Of a stretch of DNA of 64,000 nucleotides, positions 32,640 to 47,072 are shown piece by piece (position 1 is the first letter of the stretch; each line of letters begins with the position of its first letter). The DNA is taken from positions 51,001-115,000 of the forward strand of contig CANXME010000216.1 of assembly GCA_948144175.1 (NCBI GenBank), in the 5' to 3' direction. The position numbers and the translations under genes were made by a program. The notes under the pieces are model-generated. The model was not told the origin of the DNA, did not search any database, and was given only the letters and a program-made list of their open reading frames with translations. The DNA is from Closterium sp. NIES-65 (Eukaryota > Streptophyta > Zygnematophyceae > Desmidiales > Closteriaceae).

Positions 32640-35600
32640 CACGTCCACCTCCACGTCCACGTCCACGTCCACGTCCACCTCCACGTCGACCTCCACGTCC
32701 ACGACCACGTCCACGTCCACGTCCACGTCCACGACCACGTCCACGTCCACGTCCACGTCCACGTCCACGTCCACCTCCACGTCCACGTCCACGTCCACGT
32801 CCACGTCCACGTCCATGTCCACGTCCACGTCCACGTCCACGACCACGTCCACGTCCACGTCCACGTCCACGTCCACGTCGACGTCCACGTCCACGTCCAC
32901 GTCCACGTCCACGACCATGTCCACGTCCACGTCCACGTCCACGTCCACGTGTCCACGTCCACGTCCACGTCCACGTCCACGTCCACATCCACGTCCACGT
33001 CCATGTCCACGTCCACGTCCACGTCCACGTCCAAGTCCATGTCCACGTCCACGTCCACGTCCAAGTCCACGTCCACGTCCACGTCCACGTCCACGTCCAC
33101 GTCCACGTCCAGGTCCACGTCCACGTCCACGTCCACGTCCACGTCCACGTCCACGTCCACGTCCACGTCCACGTCCACGTCCACGTCCACGACCACGTCC
33201 ACGTCCACGACCACGTCCACGTCCATGTCCACGTCCACGTCCACGTCCACGTCCACGTCCACGTCCACGTCCATGTCCACGTCCACGTCCACGTCCATGT
33301 CCACGTCCATGTCCACGTCCACGTCCATGTCCACGTCCTCCACGTCCAGGTCCACGTCCACGTCCTCGTCCACGTCCACGTCCTCGTCCACGTCCACGTC
33401 CACGTCCACGTCCTCCTCCACGTCCACGTCCATGTCCACGTCCACGTCCACGTGTACGTCCACGTCCACGTCCACGTCCACGTGTACGTCCACGTCCACG
33501 TCCACGTCCACGTCCACGTCCATGTCCACGTCCACGTCCACGTCCACGTCCAAGTCCACGTGTACGTCCACGACCACGTCCACGTCCAAGTCCACGACCA
33601 CGTCTATGTCCACGTCCACATCCACCTCCTCGTCCACGTCCACGTCCACGTCCACGTCCACGTCCACGACCACGTCCACGTTCACGTCCATGTCCACGTC
33701 CACGTCCACGTCCACGTCCACGTCCACGTCCACGACCACGTCCACGTCCACGTCCACGTCCACCTCCACGTCCACGTCCACGTCCACGTCCACGTCCACG
33801 TCCACGTCCACGTTCACGTCCACGTCCACGACCACGTCCACGTTCATGTCCACTCCACGTCCACGTCCACGTCCACGTCCACGTCCAAGTCCACGTCCAC
33901 GTCCACGTCCATGACCACGACCACGTCCACGTCCACGTCCAGGTCCACGTCCACGTCCACGTCCACGTCCACGTCCACGTCCACGACCACGTCTACGTCC
34001 ACCTCCACGTCCACCTCCACGTCCACCTCCACGTCCACGTCCACGTCCACGTCCACGTCCACGACCACGACCACGTCCACGTCCACGTCCACGTGTCCAC
34101 GTCCACGTCCACGTCCACGTCCACGTCCACGTCCATGTCCACGTCCACGTCCAAGTCCACGTCCACGTCCACGTCCACGTCCACGTCCACGTCCACGTCC
34201 ACGACCACGTCCACGTCCACGTCCACGTGTCCACGTCCACGTCCACGTCCACGTCCACGTCCACGTCCACGTCCATGTCCACGTCCACGTCCAAGTCCAC
34301 GTCCACGTCCACGTCCACGTCCAAGTCCACGTCCATGTCCACGACCACGACCACGTCCACGTCCACGACCACGTCCACGTCCACGTCCACGTCCATGTCC
34401 ACGTCCACGTCCACGTCCACGTCCATGTCCACGTCCACGTCCACGTCCACGTCCATGTCCACGTCCATGTCCACGTCCACGTCCATGTCCACGTCCTCCA
34501 CGTCCAGGTCCACGTCCACGTCCTCGTCCACGTCCACGTCCTCGTCCACGTCCACGTCCACGTCCACGTCCTCGTCCACGTCCACGTCCACGTCCACGTG
34601 TACGTCCACGTCCACGTCCACGTCCACGTGTACGTCCACGTCCACGTCCACGTCCACGTCCATGTCCACGTCCACGTCCACGTCCACGTCCAAGTCCACG
34701 TGTACGTCCACGACCACGTCCACGTCCAAGTCCACGACCACATCTATGTCCACGTCCACATCCACCTCCACGTCCACGTCCACGTCCACGTCCACGTCCA
34801 CGACCACGTCCACGTCCACGTCCACCTCCACGTCCACGTCCACGTCCACGTCCACGTCCACGTCCACGTTCATGTCCACTCCACGTCCACGTCCACGTCC
34901 ACGTCCAAGTCCACGTCCACGTCCACGTCCACGACCACGACCACGTCCACGTCCACGTCCAGGTCTACGTCCACGTCCACGTCCACGTCCACGTCCACGT
35001 CCACGACCACGTCTACGTCCACCTCCACGTCCACCTCCACGTCCACCTCCACGTCCACGTCCACGTCCACTTCCACGTCCACGTCCACGTCCACGACCAC
35101 GTCCACGTCCACGTCCACGTCCACGTCCACGTCCACGACCACGTCCACGACCACGTCCATGTTCACGTCCACGTCCACGTCCACGTCCACGTCCAAGTCC
35201 ACGTCCAAGTCCACGTCCACGTCCACGTCCACGTCCACGTCCACGTCCACGTCCACGTCCACGACCACGTCCACGTCCACGTCCACGTCCACGTCCACGT
35301 CCACGTCCACGTCCAGGTCCACGTCCAGGTCCACGTCCACGTCCACGTCCACGTCCACGTCCACGTCCACCTCCACACGTCCACGTCCACGTCCACGTCC
35401 ACGTCCACCTCCACGTCCACGTTCACGTCCACGTCAACGTCCACGTCCACGTCCACGTCCACGTCCACGTCCACGTCCACGACCATGTCCACGACCACGT
35501 CCACGTCCAAGTCCACGTCAACGTCCACGTCCACGTCCACGTCCACGACCATGTCCACGTCCACGACCACGTCCACGACCATGTCCAAGTCCACGTCCAA

Positions 35601-38130
35601 GTCCACGTCCACGTCCACGTCCACGTCCACGTCCACGTCCACGTCGACGTCCACGTCCACGTCCACGTCCACGTCCAGGTCCAGGTCCACGTCCACGTCC
35701 ACGTCCATGTCCACGTCCACGTCCACGTCCACGTCCACGTCCACGTCCACGTCCACGACCACGTCCACGTCCACGACCACGTCCACGACCATGTCCAAGT
35801 CCATGACCACATCCACGTCCACGTCCACGTCCACGTCCACGTCCACGTCCAAGTCGACGTCCACGTCTATGTCCATGTCCACGTCCACGTCCAGGTCCAT
35901 GTCCACGTCCACGTCCACGACCACGTCCATGTCCACGTCCACGTCCACGTCCACGTCCATGTCCACGTCCACGTCCACGTCCACGTCCACGTCCACGTTT
36001 ATGTCCAAGTCCACGTCCACCTCCACGTCCACGTCCACGTCCACGACCACGTCCACGTCCACGACCACGTCCACGACCATGTCCAAGTCCAAGTCCACGT
36101 CCACGTCCAAGTCCACGTCCACGTCCACGTCCACGTCCACGACCACGTCAACGTCCACGTCCACGTCCAATCCACGACCACGTCCACGTCCACGTCCACG
36201 TCCACGTCCAGGTCCACGTCCACGTTCACGTCCACGTCCACGTCCACGTCCACATCCAGGTCCACGTCCATGTCCACGTCCACGTCCAGGTCCACGTCCA
36301 TGTCCACGACCACGTCCACGTCCACGTCCACGTCCACGACCACGTCCACGTCCACGTCCAAGTCCACACGTCCACGTCCACGTCTACGTCCACGTCCACG
36401 TCCACGTCCACGTCCACGTCCATGTCCACGTCCACGTCCACGTCCATTTCTACGTCCACGTCCACGTCCACGTCCATGTCCACGTCCACGTCCACGTCCA
36501 CGTCCAAGTCCACACGTCCACGTCCACGTCCACGTCTACGTCCACGTCCACGTCCACGTCCACGTCCACGTCCACGTCCACGTCTATGTCCACGTCCACG
36601 TCCACGTCCACGTCCACGTCCATGTCCACGTCCACGTCCACGTCCACGTCCACGTCCATGTCCACGTCCACGTCCAGGTCCAGGTCCACGTCCACGTCCA
36701 CGTCCATTTCTACATCCACGTCTACGTCCACGTCCACGTCCACGTCCATGTCCACGTCCATGTCCACGTCCACGTCCACGTCCACGTCCACGTCCATGTC
36801 CATGTCCACGTCCACGTCCATGTCCACGTCCACGTCCACGTCCACGTCCACGTCCACGTCCATGTCCACGTCCATGTCCACGTCCACGTCCATGTCCACG
36901 TCCACGTCTACGTCCATGTCCATGTCCACGTCTACGTCCACGTCCATTTCTACGTCCACGTCCACGTCCATGTCCACGTCTACGTCCACGTCCACGTCCA
37001 CGTCTACGTCCACGTCCAGATCCACGTCCACGTCCATGTCCACGTCCACGTCCATGTCCACGTCCACGTCCACGTCTACGTCCACGTCCACGTCCACGTC
37101 CACGTCCACGTCCACGTCCACGTCCACGTCCATGTCCACGTCCACGTCCACGTCCACGTCCATGTCCACGTTCATGTCCACGTCCACGTCCACGTCCACG
37201 TCCACGTCCACGTCCACGTCCACGTCCATGTCCACGTCCACGTCCACGTCCACGTCCACGTCCTTGTCCACGTCCATGTCCACGTCCATGTCCACGTCCA
37301 CGTCCACGTCCACGTCGTCCATGTCCACGTCTACGTCCAAGTCCACGTCCACGTCCACGTCCAGGTCCACGTCCACGTCCACGTCCACGTCCACGTCCAC
37401 GACCACGTCCACGTCCACGTCCACGTCCACGTCCATGTCCACGTCCACGTCCACGTGTACGTCCACGTCCACGTCCACGTCCACGTGTACGTCCACGTCC
37501 ACGTCCACGTCCACGTCCACGTCCATGTCCACGTCCACGTCCACGTCCACGTCCAAGTCCACGTGTACGTCCACGACCACGTCCACGTCCAAGTCCACGA
37601 CCACGTCTATGTCCACGTCCACATCCACCTCCACGTCCACGTCCACGTCCACGTCCACGTCCACGTCCACGTCCACGACCACGTCCACGTTCACGTCCAT
37701 GTCCACGTCCACGTCCACGTCCACGTCCACGTCCACGTCCACGACCACGTCCACGTCCACGTCCACGTCCACCTCCACGTCCACGTCCACGTCCACGTCC
37801 ACGTCCACGTCCACGTACACGTCCACGTCCACGACCACGTCCACGTTCACGTCCACGTCCATGACCACGTCCACGTTCATGTCCACTCCACGTCCACGTC
37901 CACGTCCACGTCCACGTCCAAGTCCACGTCCACGTCCACGTCCACGACCACGTCCACGTCCACGTCCAGGTCCACGTCCACGTCCACGTCCACGTCCACG
38001 TCCACGTCCACGACCACGTCTACGTCCACCTCCACGTCCACCTCCACGTCCACCTCCACGTCCACGTCCACGTCCACGTCCACGTCCACGACCACGACCA
38101 CGTCCACGTCCACGTCCACGTCCACATGTC
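32640..38130 (-). repeat. Higher-order repeat copy 1 (about 5.49 kb) of array C
   Basis: Landmark variants at about 33850, 34877, 35373, 36168, 36364, 36512 and 37885 have counterparts 5.48-5.52 kb downstream. Boundaries are approximate. The left end lies just beyond the Copia insertion, where a CACCTCCACGTCGACC segment near 32676 matches one near 38170. Confidence 0.8.
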
Positions 38131-41100
38131 CACGTCCACGTCCACGTCCACGTCCACGTCCACGTCCACGTCCACGTCCACCTCCACGTCGACCTCCACG
38201 TCCACGACCACGTCCACGTCCACGTCCACGTCCACGTCCACGACCACGTCCACGTCCACGTCCACGTCCACGTCCACCTCCACGTCCACGTCCACGTCCA
38301 CGTCCACGTCCACGTCCATGTCCACGTCCACGTCCACGTCCACGACCACGTCCACGTCCACGTCCACGTCCACGTCCACGTCCACGTCCACGTCCACGTC
38401 CACGACCATGTCCACGTCCACGTCCACGTCCACGTCCACGTGTCCACGTCCACGTCCACGTCCACGTCCACGTCCACGTCCACATCCACGTCCACGTCCA
38501 TGTCCACGTCCACGTCCACGTCCACGTCCAAGTCCATGTCCACGTCCACGTCCACGTCCAAGTCCACGTCCACGTCCACGTCCACGTCCACGTCCACGTC
38601 CAGGTCCACGTCCACGTCCACGTCCACGTCCACGTCCACGTCCACGTCCACGTCCACGTCCACGTCCACGACCACGTCCACGTCCACGACCACGTCCACG
38701 TCCATGTCCACGTCCTCGTCCACGTCCACGTCCACGTCCACGTCCACGTCCACGTCCATGTCCACGTCCACGTCCACGTCCATGTCCACGTCCATGTCCA
38801 CGTCCACGTCCATGTCCACGTCCTCCACGTCCAGGTCCACGTCCACGTCCTCGTCCACGTCCACGTCCTCGTCCACGTCCACGTCCACGTCCACGTCCTC
38901 CTCCACGTCCACGTCCATGTCCACGTCCACGTCCACGTGTACGTCCACGTCCACGTCCACGTCCACGTGTACGTCCACGTCCACGTCCACGTCCACGTCC
39001 ACGTCCATGTCCACGTCCACGTCCACGTCCACGTCCAAGTCCACGTGTACGTCCACGACCACGTCCACGTCCAAGTCCACGACCACGTCTATGTCCACGT
39101 CCACATCCACCTCCTCGTCCACGTCCACGTCCACGTCCACGTCCACGTCCACGTCCACGACCACGTCCACGTTCACGTCCATGTCCACGTCCACGTCCAC
39201 GTCCACGTCCACGTCCACGACCACGTCCACGTCCACGTCCACGTCCACCTCCACGTCCACGTCCACGTCCACGTCCACGTCCACGTTCACGTCCACGTCC
39301 ACGTCCACGACCACGTCCACGTTCATGTCCACTCCACGTCCACGTCCACGTCCACGTCCACGTCCAAGTCCACGTCCACGTCCACGTCCACGACCACGAC
39401 CACGTCCACGTCCACGTCCAGGTCCACGTCCACGTCCACGTCCACGTCCACGTCCACGTCCACGACCACGTCTACGTCCACTCCACGTCCACCTCCACGT
39501 CCACCTCCACGTCCACGTCCACGTCCACGTCCACGTCCACGACCACGACCACGTCCACGTCCACGTCCATGTGTCCACGTCCACGTCCACGTCCACGTCC
39601 ACGTCCACGTCCATGTCCACGTCCACGTCCAAGTCCAAGTCCACGTCCACGTCCACGTCCACGTCCACGTCCACGTCCACGTCCACGTCCACGACCACGT
39701 CCACGTCCACGTCCACGTCCACGTGTCCACGTCCACGTCCACGTCCACGTCCACGTCCACGTCCATGTCCACGTCCACGTCCAAGTCCACGTCCACGTCC
39801 ACGTCCACGTCCAAGTCCACGTCCATGTCCACGACCACGACCACGTCCACGTCCACGACCACGTCCACGTCCACGTCCACGTCCATGTCCACGTCCACGT
39901 CCACGTCCACGTCCACGTCCATGTCCACGTCCACGTCCACGTCCACGTCCATGTCCACGTCCATGTCCACGTCCACGTCCATGTCCACGTCCTCCACGTC
40001 CAGGTCCACGTCCACGTCCTCGTCCACGTCCACGTCCTCGTCCACGTCCACGTCCACGTCCACGTCCTCCTCCACGTCCACGTCCATGTCCACGTCCACG
40101 TCCACGTGTACGTCCACGTCCACGTCCACGTCCACGTGTACGTCCACGTCCACGTCCACGTCCACGTCCATGTCCACGTCCACGTCCACGTCCACGTCCA
40201 AGTCCACGTGTACGTCCACGACCACGTCCACGTCCAAGTCCACGACCACATCTATGTCCACGTCCACATCCACCTCCACGTCCACGTCCACGTCCACGTC
40301 CACGTCCACGACCACGTCCACGTCCACGTCCACCTCCACGTCCACGTCCACGTCCACGTCCACGTCCACGTCCACGTCCACGTCCACGTTCATGTCCACT
40401 CCACGTCCACGTCCACGTCCACGTCCAAGTCCACGTCCACGTCCACGTCCACGACCACGACCACGTCCACGTCCACGTCCAGGTCTACGTCCACGTCCAC
40501 GTCCACGTCCACGTCCACGTCCACGTCCACGACCACGTCTACGTCCACCTCCACGTCCACCTCCACGTCCACCTCCACGTCCACGTCCACGTCCACTTCC
40601 ACGTCCACGTCCACGTCCACGACCACGTCCACGTCCACGTCCACGTCCACGTCCACGACCACGTCCACGACCACGTCCACGTCCACGTCCACGTCCACGT
40701 CCAAGTCCACGTCCAAGTCCACGTCCACGTCCACGTCCACGTCCACGTCCACGTCCACGTCCACGTCCACGACCACGTCCACGTCCACGTCCACGTCCAC
40801 GTCCACGTCCACGTCCAGGTCCACGTCCAGGTCCACGTCCACGTCCACGTCCACGTCCACGTCCACCTCCACACGTCCACGTCCACGTCCACGTCCACGT
40901 CCACCTCCACGTCCACGTTCACGTCCACGTCAACGTCCACGTCCACGTCCACGTCCACGTCCACGTCCACGACCATGTCCACGTCCACGTCCACGTCCAA
41001 GTCCACGTCAACGTCCACGTCCACGTCCACGTCCACGACCATGTCCACGTCCACGACCACGTCCACGACCATGTCCAAGTCCATGTCCAAGTCCACGTCC

Positions 41101-43600
41101 ACGTCCACGTCCACGTCCACGTCCACGTCCACGTCGACGTCCACGTCCACGTCCACGTCCACGTCCAGGTCCAGGTCCACGTCCACGTCCACGTCCATGT
41201 CCACGTCCACGTCCACGTCCACGTCCACGTCCACGTCCACGTCCACGACCACGTCCACGTCCACGACCACGTCCACGACCATGCCCAAGTCCATGACCAC
41301 ATCCACGTCCACGTCCACGTCCACGTCCACGTCCACGTCCAAGTCGACGTCCACGTCCATGTCCATGTCCACGTCCACGTCCAGGTCCATGTCCACGTCC
41401 ACGTCCACGACCACGTCCATGTCCACGTCCACGTCCACGTCCACGTCCATGTCCACGTCCACGTCCACGTCCACGTCCACGTCCACGTTTATGTCCAAGT
41501 CCACGTCCACCTCCACGTCCACGTCCACGTCCACGACCACGTCCACGTCCACGACCACGTCCACGACCATGTCCAAGTCCAAGTCCACGTCCACGTCCAA
41601 GTCCACGTCCACGTCCACGTCCACGTCCACGACCACGTCAACGTCCACGTCCACGTCCAATCCACGACCACGTCTACGTCCACGTCCACGTCCACGTCCA
41701 GGTCCACGTCCACGTTCACGTCCACGTCCACGTCCACGTCCACATCCAGGTCCACGTCCATGTCCACGTCCACGTCCAGGTCCACGTCCATGTCCACGAC
41801 CACGTCCACGTCCACGTCCACGACCACGTCCACGTCCACGTCCAAGTCCACACGTCCACGTCCACGTCTACGTCCACGTCCACGTCCACGTCCACGTCCA
41901 CGTCCATGTCCACGTCCACGTCCACGTCCATTTCTACGTCCACGTCCACGTCCACGTCCACGTCCATGTCCACGTCCACGTCCACGTCCACGTCCAAGTC
42001 CACACGTCCACGTCCACGTCCACGTCTACGTCCACGTCCACGTCCACGTCCACGTCCACGTCCACGTCCACGTCCACGTCTATGTCCACGTCCACGTCCA
42101 CGTCCACGTCCATGTCCACGTCCACGTCCACGTCCACGTCCACGTCCATGTCCACGTCCACGTCCAGGTCCAGGTCCACGTCCACGTCCACGTCCATTTC
42201 TACATCCACGTCTACGTCCACGTCCACGTCCACGTCCATGTCCACGTCCATGTCCACGTCCACGTCCACGTCCACGTCCACGTCCATGTCCATGTCCACG
42301 TCCACGTCCATGTCCACGTCCACGTCCACGTCCACGTCCACGTCCACGTCCATGTCCACGTCCATGTCCACGTCCACGTCCATGTCCACGTCCACGTCTA
42401 CGTCCATGTCCATGTCCACGTCTACGTCCACGTCCATTTCTACGTCCACGTCCACGTCCATGTCCACGTCTACGTCCACGTCCACGTCCACGTCTACGTC
42501 CACGTCCAGATCCACGTCCACGTCCATGTCCACGTCCACGTCCATGTCCACGTCCACGTCCACGTCTACGTCCACGTCCACGTCCACGTCCACGTCCACG
42601 TCCACGTCCACGTCCACGTCCATGTCCACGTCCACGTCCACGTCCACGTCCACGTCCATGTCCACGTTCATGTCCACGTCCACGTCCACGTCCACGTCCA
42701 CGTCCACGTCCACGTCTACGTCCACGTCCATGTCCACGTCCACGTCCACGTCCACGTCCACGTCCATGTCCACGTCCATGTCCACGTCCATGTCCACGTC
42801 CACGTCCACGTCCACGTCGTCCATGTCCACGTCTACGTCCAAGTCCACGTCCACGTCCACGTCCAGGTCCACGTCCACGTCCACGTCCACGTCCACGTCC
42901 ACGACCACGTCCACGTCCACGTCCACGTCCACGTCCATGTCCACGTCCACGTCCACGTGTACGTCCACGTCCACGTCCACGTCCACGTGTACATCCACGT
43001 CCACGTCCACGTCCACGTCCACGTCCATGTCCACGTCCACGTCCACGTCCACGTCCAAGTCCACGTGTACGTCCACGACCACGTCCACGTCCAAGTCCAC
43101 GACCACGTCTATGTCCACGTCCACATCCACCTCCACGTCCACGTCCACGTCCACGTCCACGTCCACGTCCACGACCACGTCCACGTTCACGTCCATGTCC
43201 ACGTCCACGTCCACGTCCACGTCCACGTCCACGTCGACGACCACGTCCACGTCCACGTCCACGTCCACCTCCACGTCCACGTCCACGTCCACGTCCACGT
43301 ACACGTCCACGTCCACGACCACGTCCACGTTCACGTCCACGTCCATGACCACGTCCACGTTCATGTCCACTCCACGTCCACGTCCACGTCCACGTCCACG
43401 TCCAAGTCCACGTCCACGTCCACGTCCACGACCACGACCACGTCCACGTCCAGGTCCACGTCCACGTCCACGTCCACGTCCACGTCCACGACCACGTCTA
43501 CGTCCACCTCCACGTCCACCTCCACGTCCACCTCCACGTCCACGTCCACGTCCACGTCCACGTCCACGACCACGACCACGTCCACGTCCACGTCCACGTC
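38131..43600 (-). repeat. Higher-order repeat copy 2 (about 5.49 kb) of array C
   Basis: Counterparts of the copy-1 landmarks lie at about 39330, 40397, 40871, 41658, 41850, 42000 and 43370, in the same order. It has small differences, such as an extra CCACTCCACG near 39480 and a 1-bp changed unit CCATGCCCAAG near 41280. A shorter third copy with about 4.0 kb spacing follows (landmarks 44394, 45830, 45980), and a partial copy appears at about 52.2-54.4 kb. Confidence 0.8.
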
Positions 43601-46600
43601 CACATGTCCACGTCCACGTCCACGTCCTTGTCCACGTCCACGTCCACGTCCACGTCCACGTCCACGTCCACGACCACGTCCACGTCCACGTCCACGTCCA
43701 CGTGTCCACGTCCACGTCCACGTCCACGTCCACGTCCACGTCCACGTCCATGTCCACGTCCACGTCCAAGTCCACGTCCACGTCCACGTCCACGTCCAAG
43801 TCCACGTCCATGTCCACGACCACGACCACGTCCACGTCCACGACCACGTCCACGTCCACGTCCACGTCCATGTCCACGTCCACGTCCACGTCCACGTCCA
43901 TGTCCACGTCCACGTCCACGTCCACGTCCACGTCCATGTCCACGTCCATGTCCACGTCCACGTCCATGTCCACGTCCTCCACGTCCAGGTCCACGTCCAC
44001 GTCCTCGTCCACGTCCACGTCCTCGTCCACGTCCACGTCCACGTCCACGTCCTCCTCCACGTCCACGTCCATGTCCACGTCCACGTCCACGTGTACGTCC
44101 ACGTCCACGTCCACGTCCACGTGTACGTCCACGTCCACGTCCACGTCCACGTCCACGTCCATGTCCACGTCCACGTCCACGTCCACGTCCAAGTCCACGT
44201 GTACGTCCACGACCACGTCCACGTCCAAGTCCACGACCACATCTATGTCCACGTCCACATCCACCTCCACGTCCACGTCCACGTCCACGTCCACGTCCAC
44301 GACCACGTCCACGTCCACGTCCACGTCCACCTCCACGTCCACGTCCACGTCCACGTCCACGTCCACGTCCACGTCCACGTCCACGTTCATGTCCACTCCA
44401 CGTCCACGTCCACGTCCACGTCCAAGTCCACGTCCACGTCCACGTCCACGACCACGACCACGTCCACGTCCACGTCCAGGTCTACGTCCACGTCCACGTC
44501 CACGTCCACGTCCACGTCCACGTCCACGACCACGTCTACGTCCACCTCCACGTCCACCTCCACGTCCACCTCCACGTCCACGTCCACGTCCACTTCCACG
44601 TCCACGTCCACGTCCACGACCACGTCCACGTCCACGTCCACGTCCACGTCCACGTCCACGACCACGTCCACGACCACGTCCATGTTCACGTCCACGTCCA
44701 CGTCCACGTCCACGTCCAAGTCCACGTCCAAGTCCACGTCCACGTCCACGTCCACGTCCACGTCCACGTCCACGACCACGTCCACGTCCACGTCCACGTC
44801 CACGTCCACGTCCACGTCCACGTCCAGGTCCACGTCCAGGTCCACGTCCACATCCACGTCCACGTCCACGTCCACGTCCACCTCCACACGTCCACGTCCA
44901 CGTCCACGTCCACGTCCACCTCCACGTCCACGTTCACGTCCACGTCAACGTCCACGTCCACGTCCACGTCCACGTCCACGTCCACGTCCACGACCATGTC
45001 CACGTCCACGTCCACGTCCAAGTCCACGTCAACGTCCACGTCCACGTCCACGTCCACGACCACGACCACGTCCACGACCATGTCCAAGTCCACGTCCAAG
45101 TCCACGTCCACGTCCACGTCCACGTCCACGTCCACGTCGACGTCCACGTCCACGTCCACGTCCACGTCCAGGTCCAGGTCCACGTCCACGTCCACGTCCA
45201 TGTCCACGTCCACGTCCACGTCCACGTCCACGTCCACGTCCACGACCACGTCCACGTCCACGACCACGTCCACGACCATGTCCAAGTCCATGACCACATC
45301 CACGTCCACGTCCACGTCCACGTCCACGTCCACGTCCAAGTCGACGTCCACGTCCATGTCCATGTCCACGTCCACGTCCAGGTCTATGTCCACGTCCACG
45401 TCCACGACCACGTCCACGTCCACGTCCACGTCCACGTCCACGTCCACGTCCATGTCCACGTCCACGTCCACGTCCACGTCCACGTCCACGTTTATGTCCA
45501 AGTCCACGTCCACCTCCACGTCCACGTCCACGTCCACGACCACGTCCACGTCCACGACCACGTCCACGACCATGTCCAAGTCCAAGTCCACGTCCACGTC
45601 CAAGTCCACGTCCACGTCCACGTCCACGTCCACGACCACGTCAACGACCACGTCCACGTCCACGTCCACGTCCACGTCCAGGTCCACGTCCACGTTCACG
45701 TCCACGTCCACGTCCACGTCCACATCCAGGTCCACGTCCATGTCCACGTCCACGTCCAGGTCCACGTCCATGTCCACGACCACGTCCACGTCCACGTCCA
45801 CGACCACGTCCACGTCCACGTCCAAGTCCACACGTCCACGTCCACGTCTACGTCCACGTCCACGTCCACGTCCACGTCCACGTCCATGTCCACGTCCACG
45901 TCCACGTCCATTTCTACGTCCACGTCCACGTCCACGTCCACGTCCATGTCCACGTCCACGTCCACGTCCACGTCCAAGTCCACACGTCCACGTCCACGTC
46001 CACGTCTACGTCCACGTCCACGTCCACGTCCACGTCCACGTCCACGTCCACGTCCACGTCTATGTCCACGTCCACGTCCACGTCCACGTCCACGTCCACG
46101 TCCATGTCCACGTCCACGTCCACGTCCACGTCCACGTCCACGTCCATGTCCACGTCCACGTCCAGGTCCAGGTCCACGTCCACGTCCACGTCCATTTCTA
46201 CATCCACGTCTACGTCCACGTCCACGTCCACGTCCATGTCCACGTCCATGTCCACGTCCACGTCCACGTCCACGTCCACGTCCATGTCCATGTCCACGTC
46301 CACGTCCATGTCCACGTCCACGTCCACGTCCACGTCCACGTCCATGTCCACGTCCATGTCCACGTCTACGTCCATGTCCACGTCCACGTCCATGTCCATG
46401 TCCACGTCTACGTCCACGTCCATTTCTACGTCCACGTCCACGTCCATGTCCACGTCTACGTCCACGTCCACGTCCACGTCTACGTCCACGTCCAGATCCA
46501 CGTCCACGTCCATGTCCACGTCCACGTCCATGTCCACGTCCACGTCCACGTCTACGTCCACGTCCACGTCCACGTCCACGTCCATGTCCACGTCCACGTC

Positions 46601-47050
46601 CACGTCCACGTCCACGTCCATGTCCACGTTCATGTCCACGTCCACGTCCACGTCCACGTCCACGTCCACGTCCACGTCCACGTCCATGTCCACGTCCACG
46701 TCCACGTCCACGTCCATGTCCACGTCCATGTCCACGTCCATGTCCACGTCCACGTCCACGTCCACGTCGTCCATGTCCACGTCCACGTCCACGTCCAAGT
46801 CCACGTCCACGTCCACGTCCACGTCCACGTCCACGTCCACGTCTACGTCCATGTCCACGTCCACGTCCACGTCCACGTCCACGTCCACGTCCACGTCCAT
46901 TTCTACGTCCACGTCCACGTCCACGTCCATGTCCACGTCCACGTCCACGTCCACGTCCACGTCCAAGTCCACACGTCCACGTCCACGTCCACGTCTACGT
47001 CCACGTCCACGTCCACGTCCACGTCCACGTCCACGTCGACGTCCACGTCC

Positions 47051-47072
47051 ACGTCGACGTCGACGTCGACGT
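47051..47072. repeat. 22-bp perfect palindrome, ACGT(CGACGT)3
   Basis: The variant hexamer GTCGAC is its own reverse complement. Three in a row give a perfect 22-bp palindrome inside array C. Its mirror partner in array D is 58696-58723. Confidence 0.9.
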
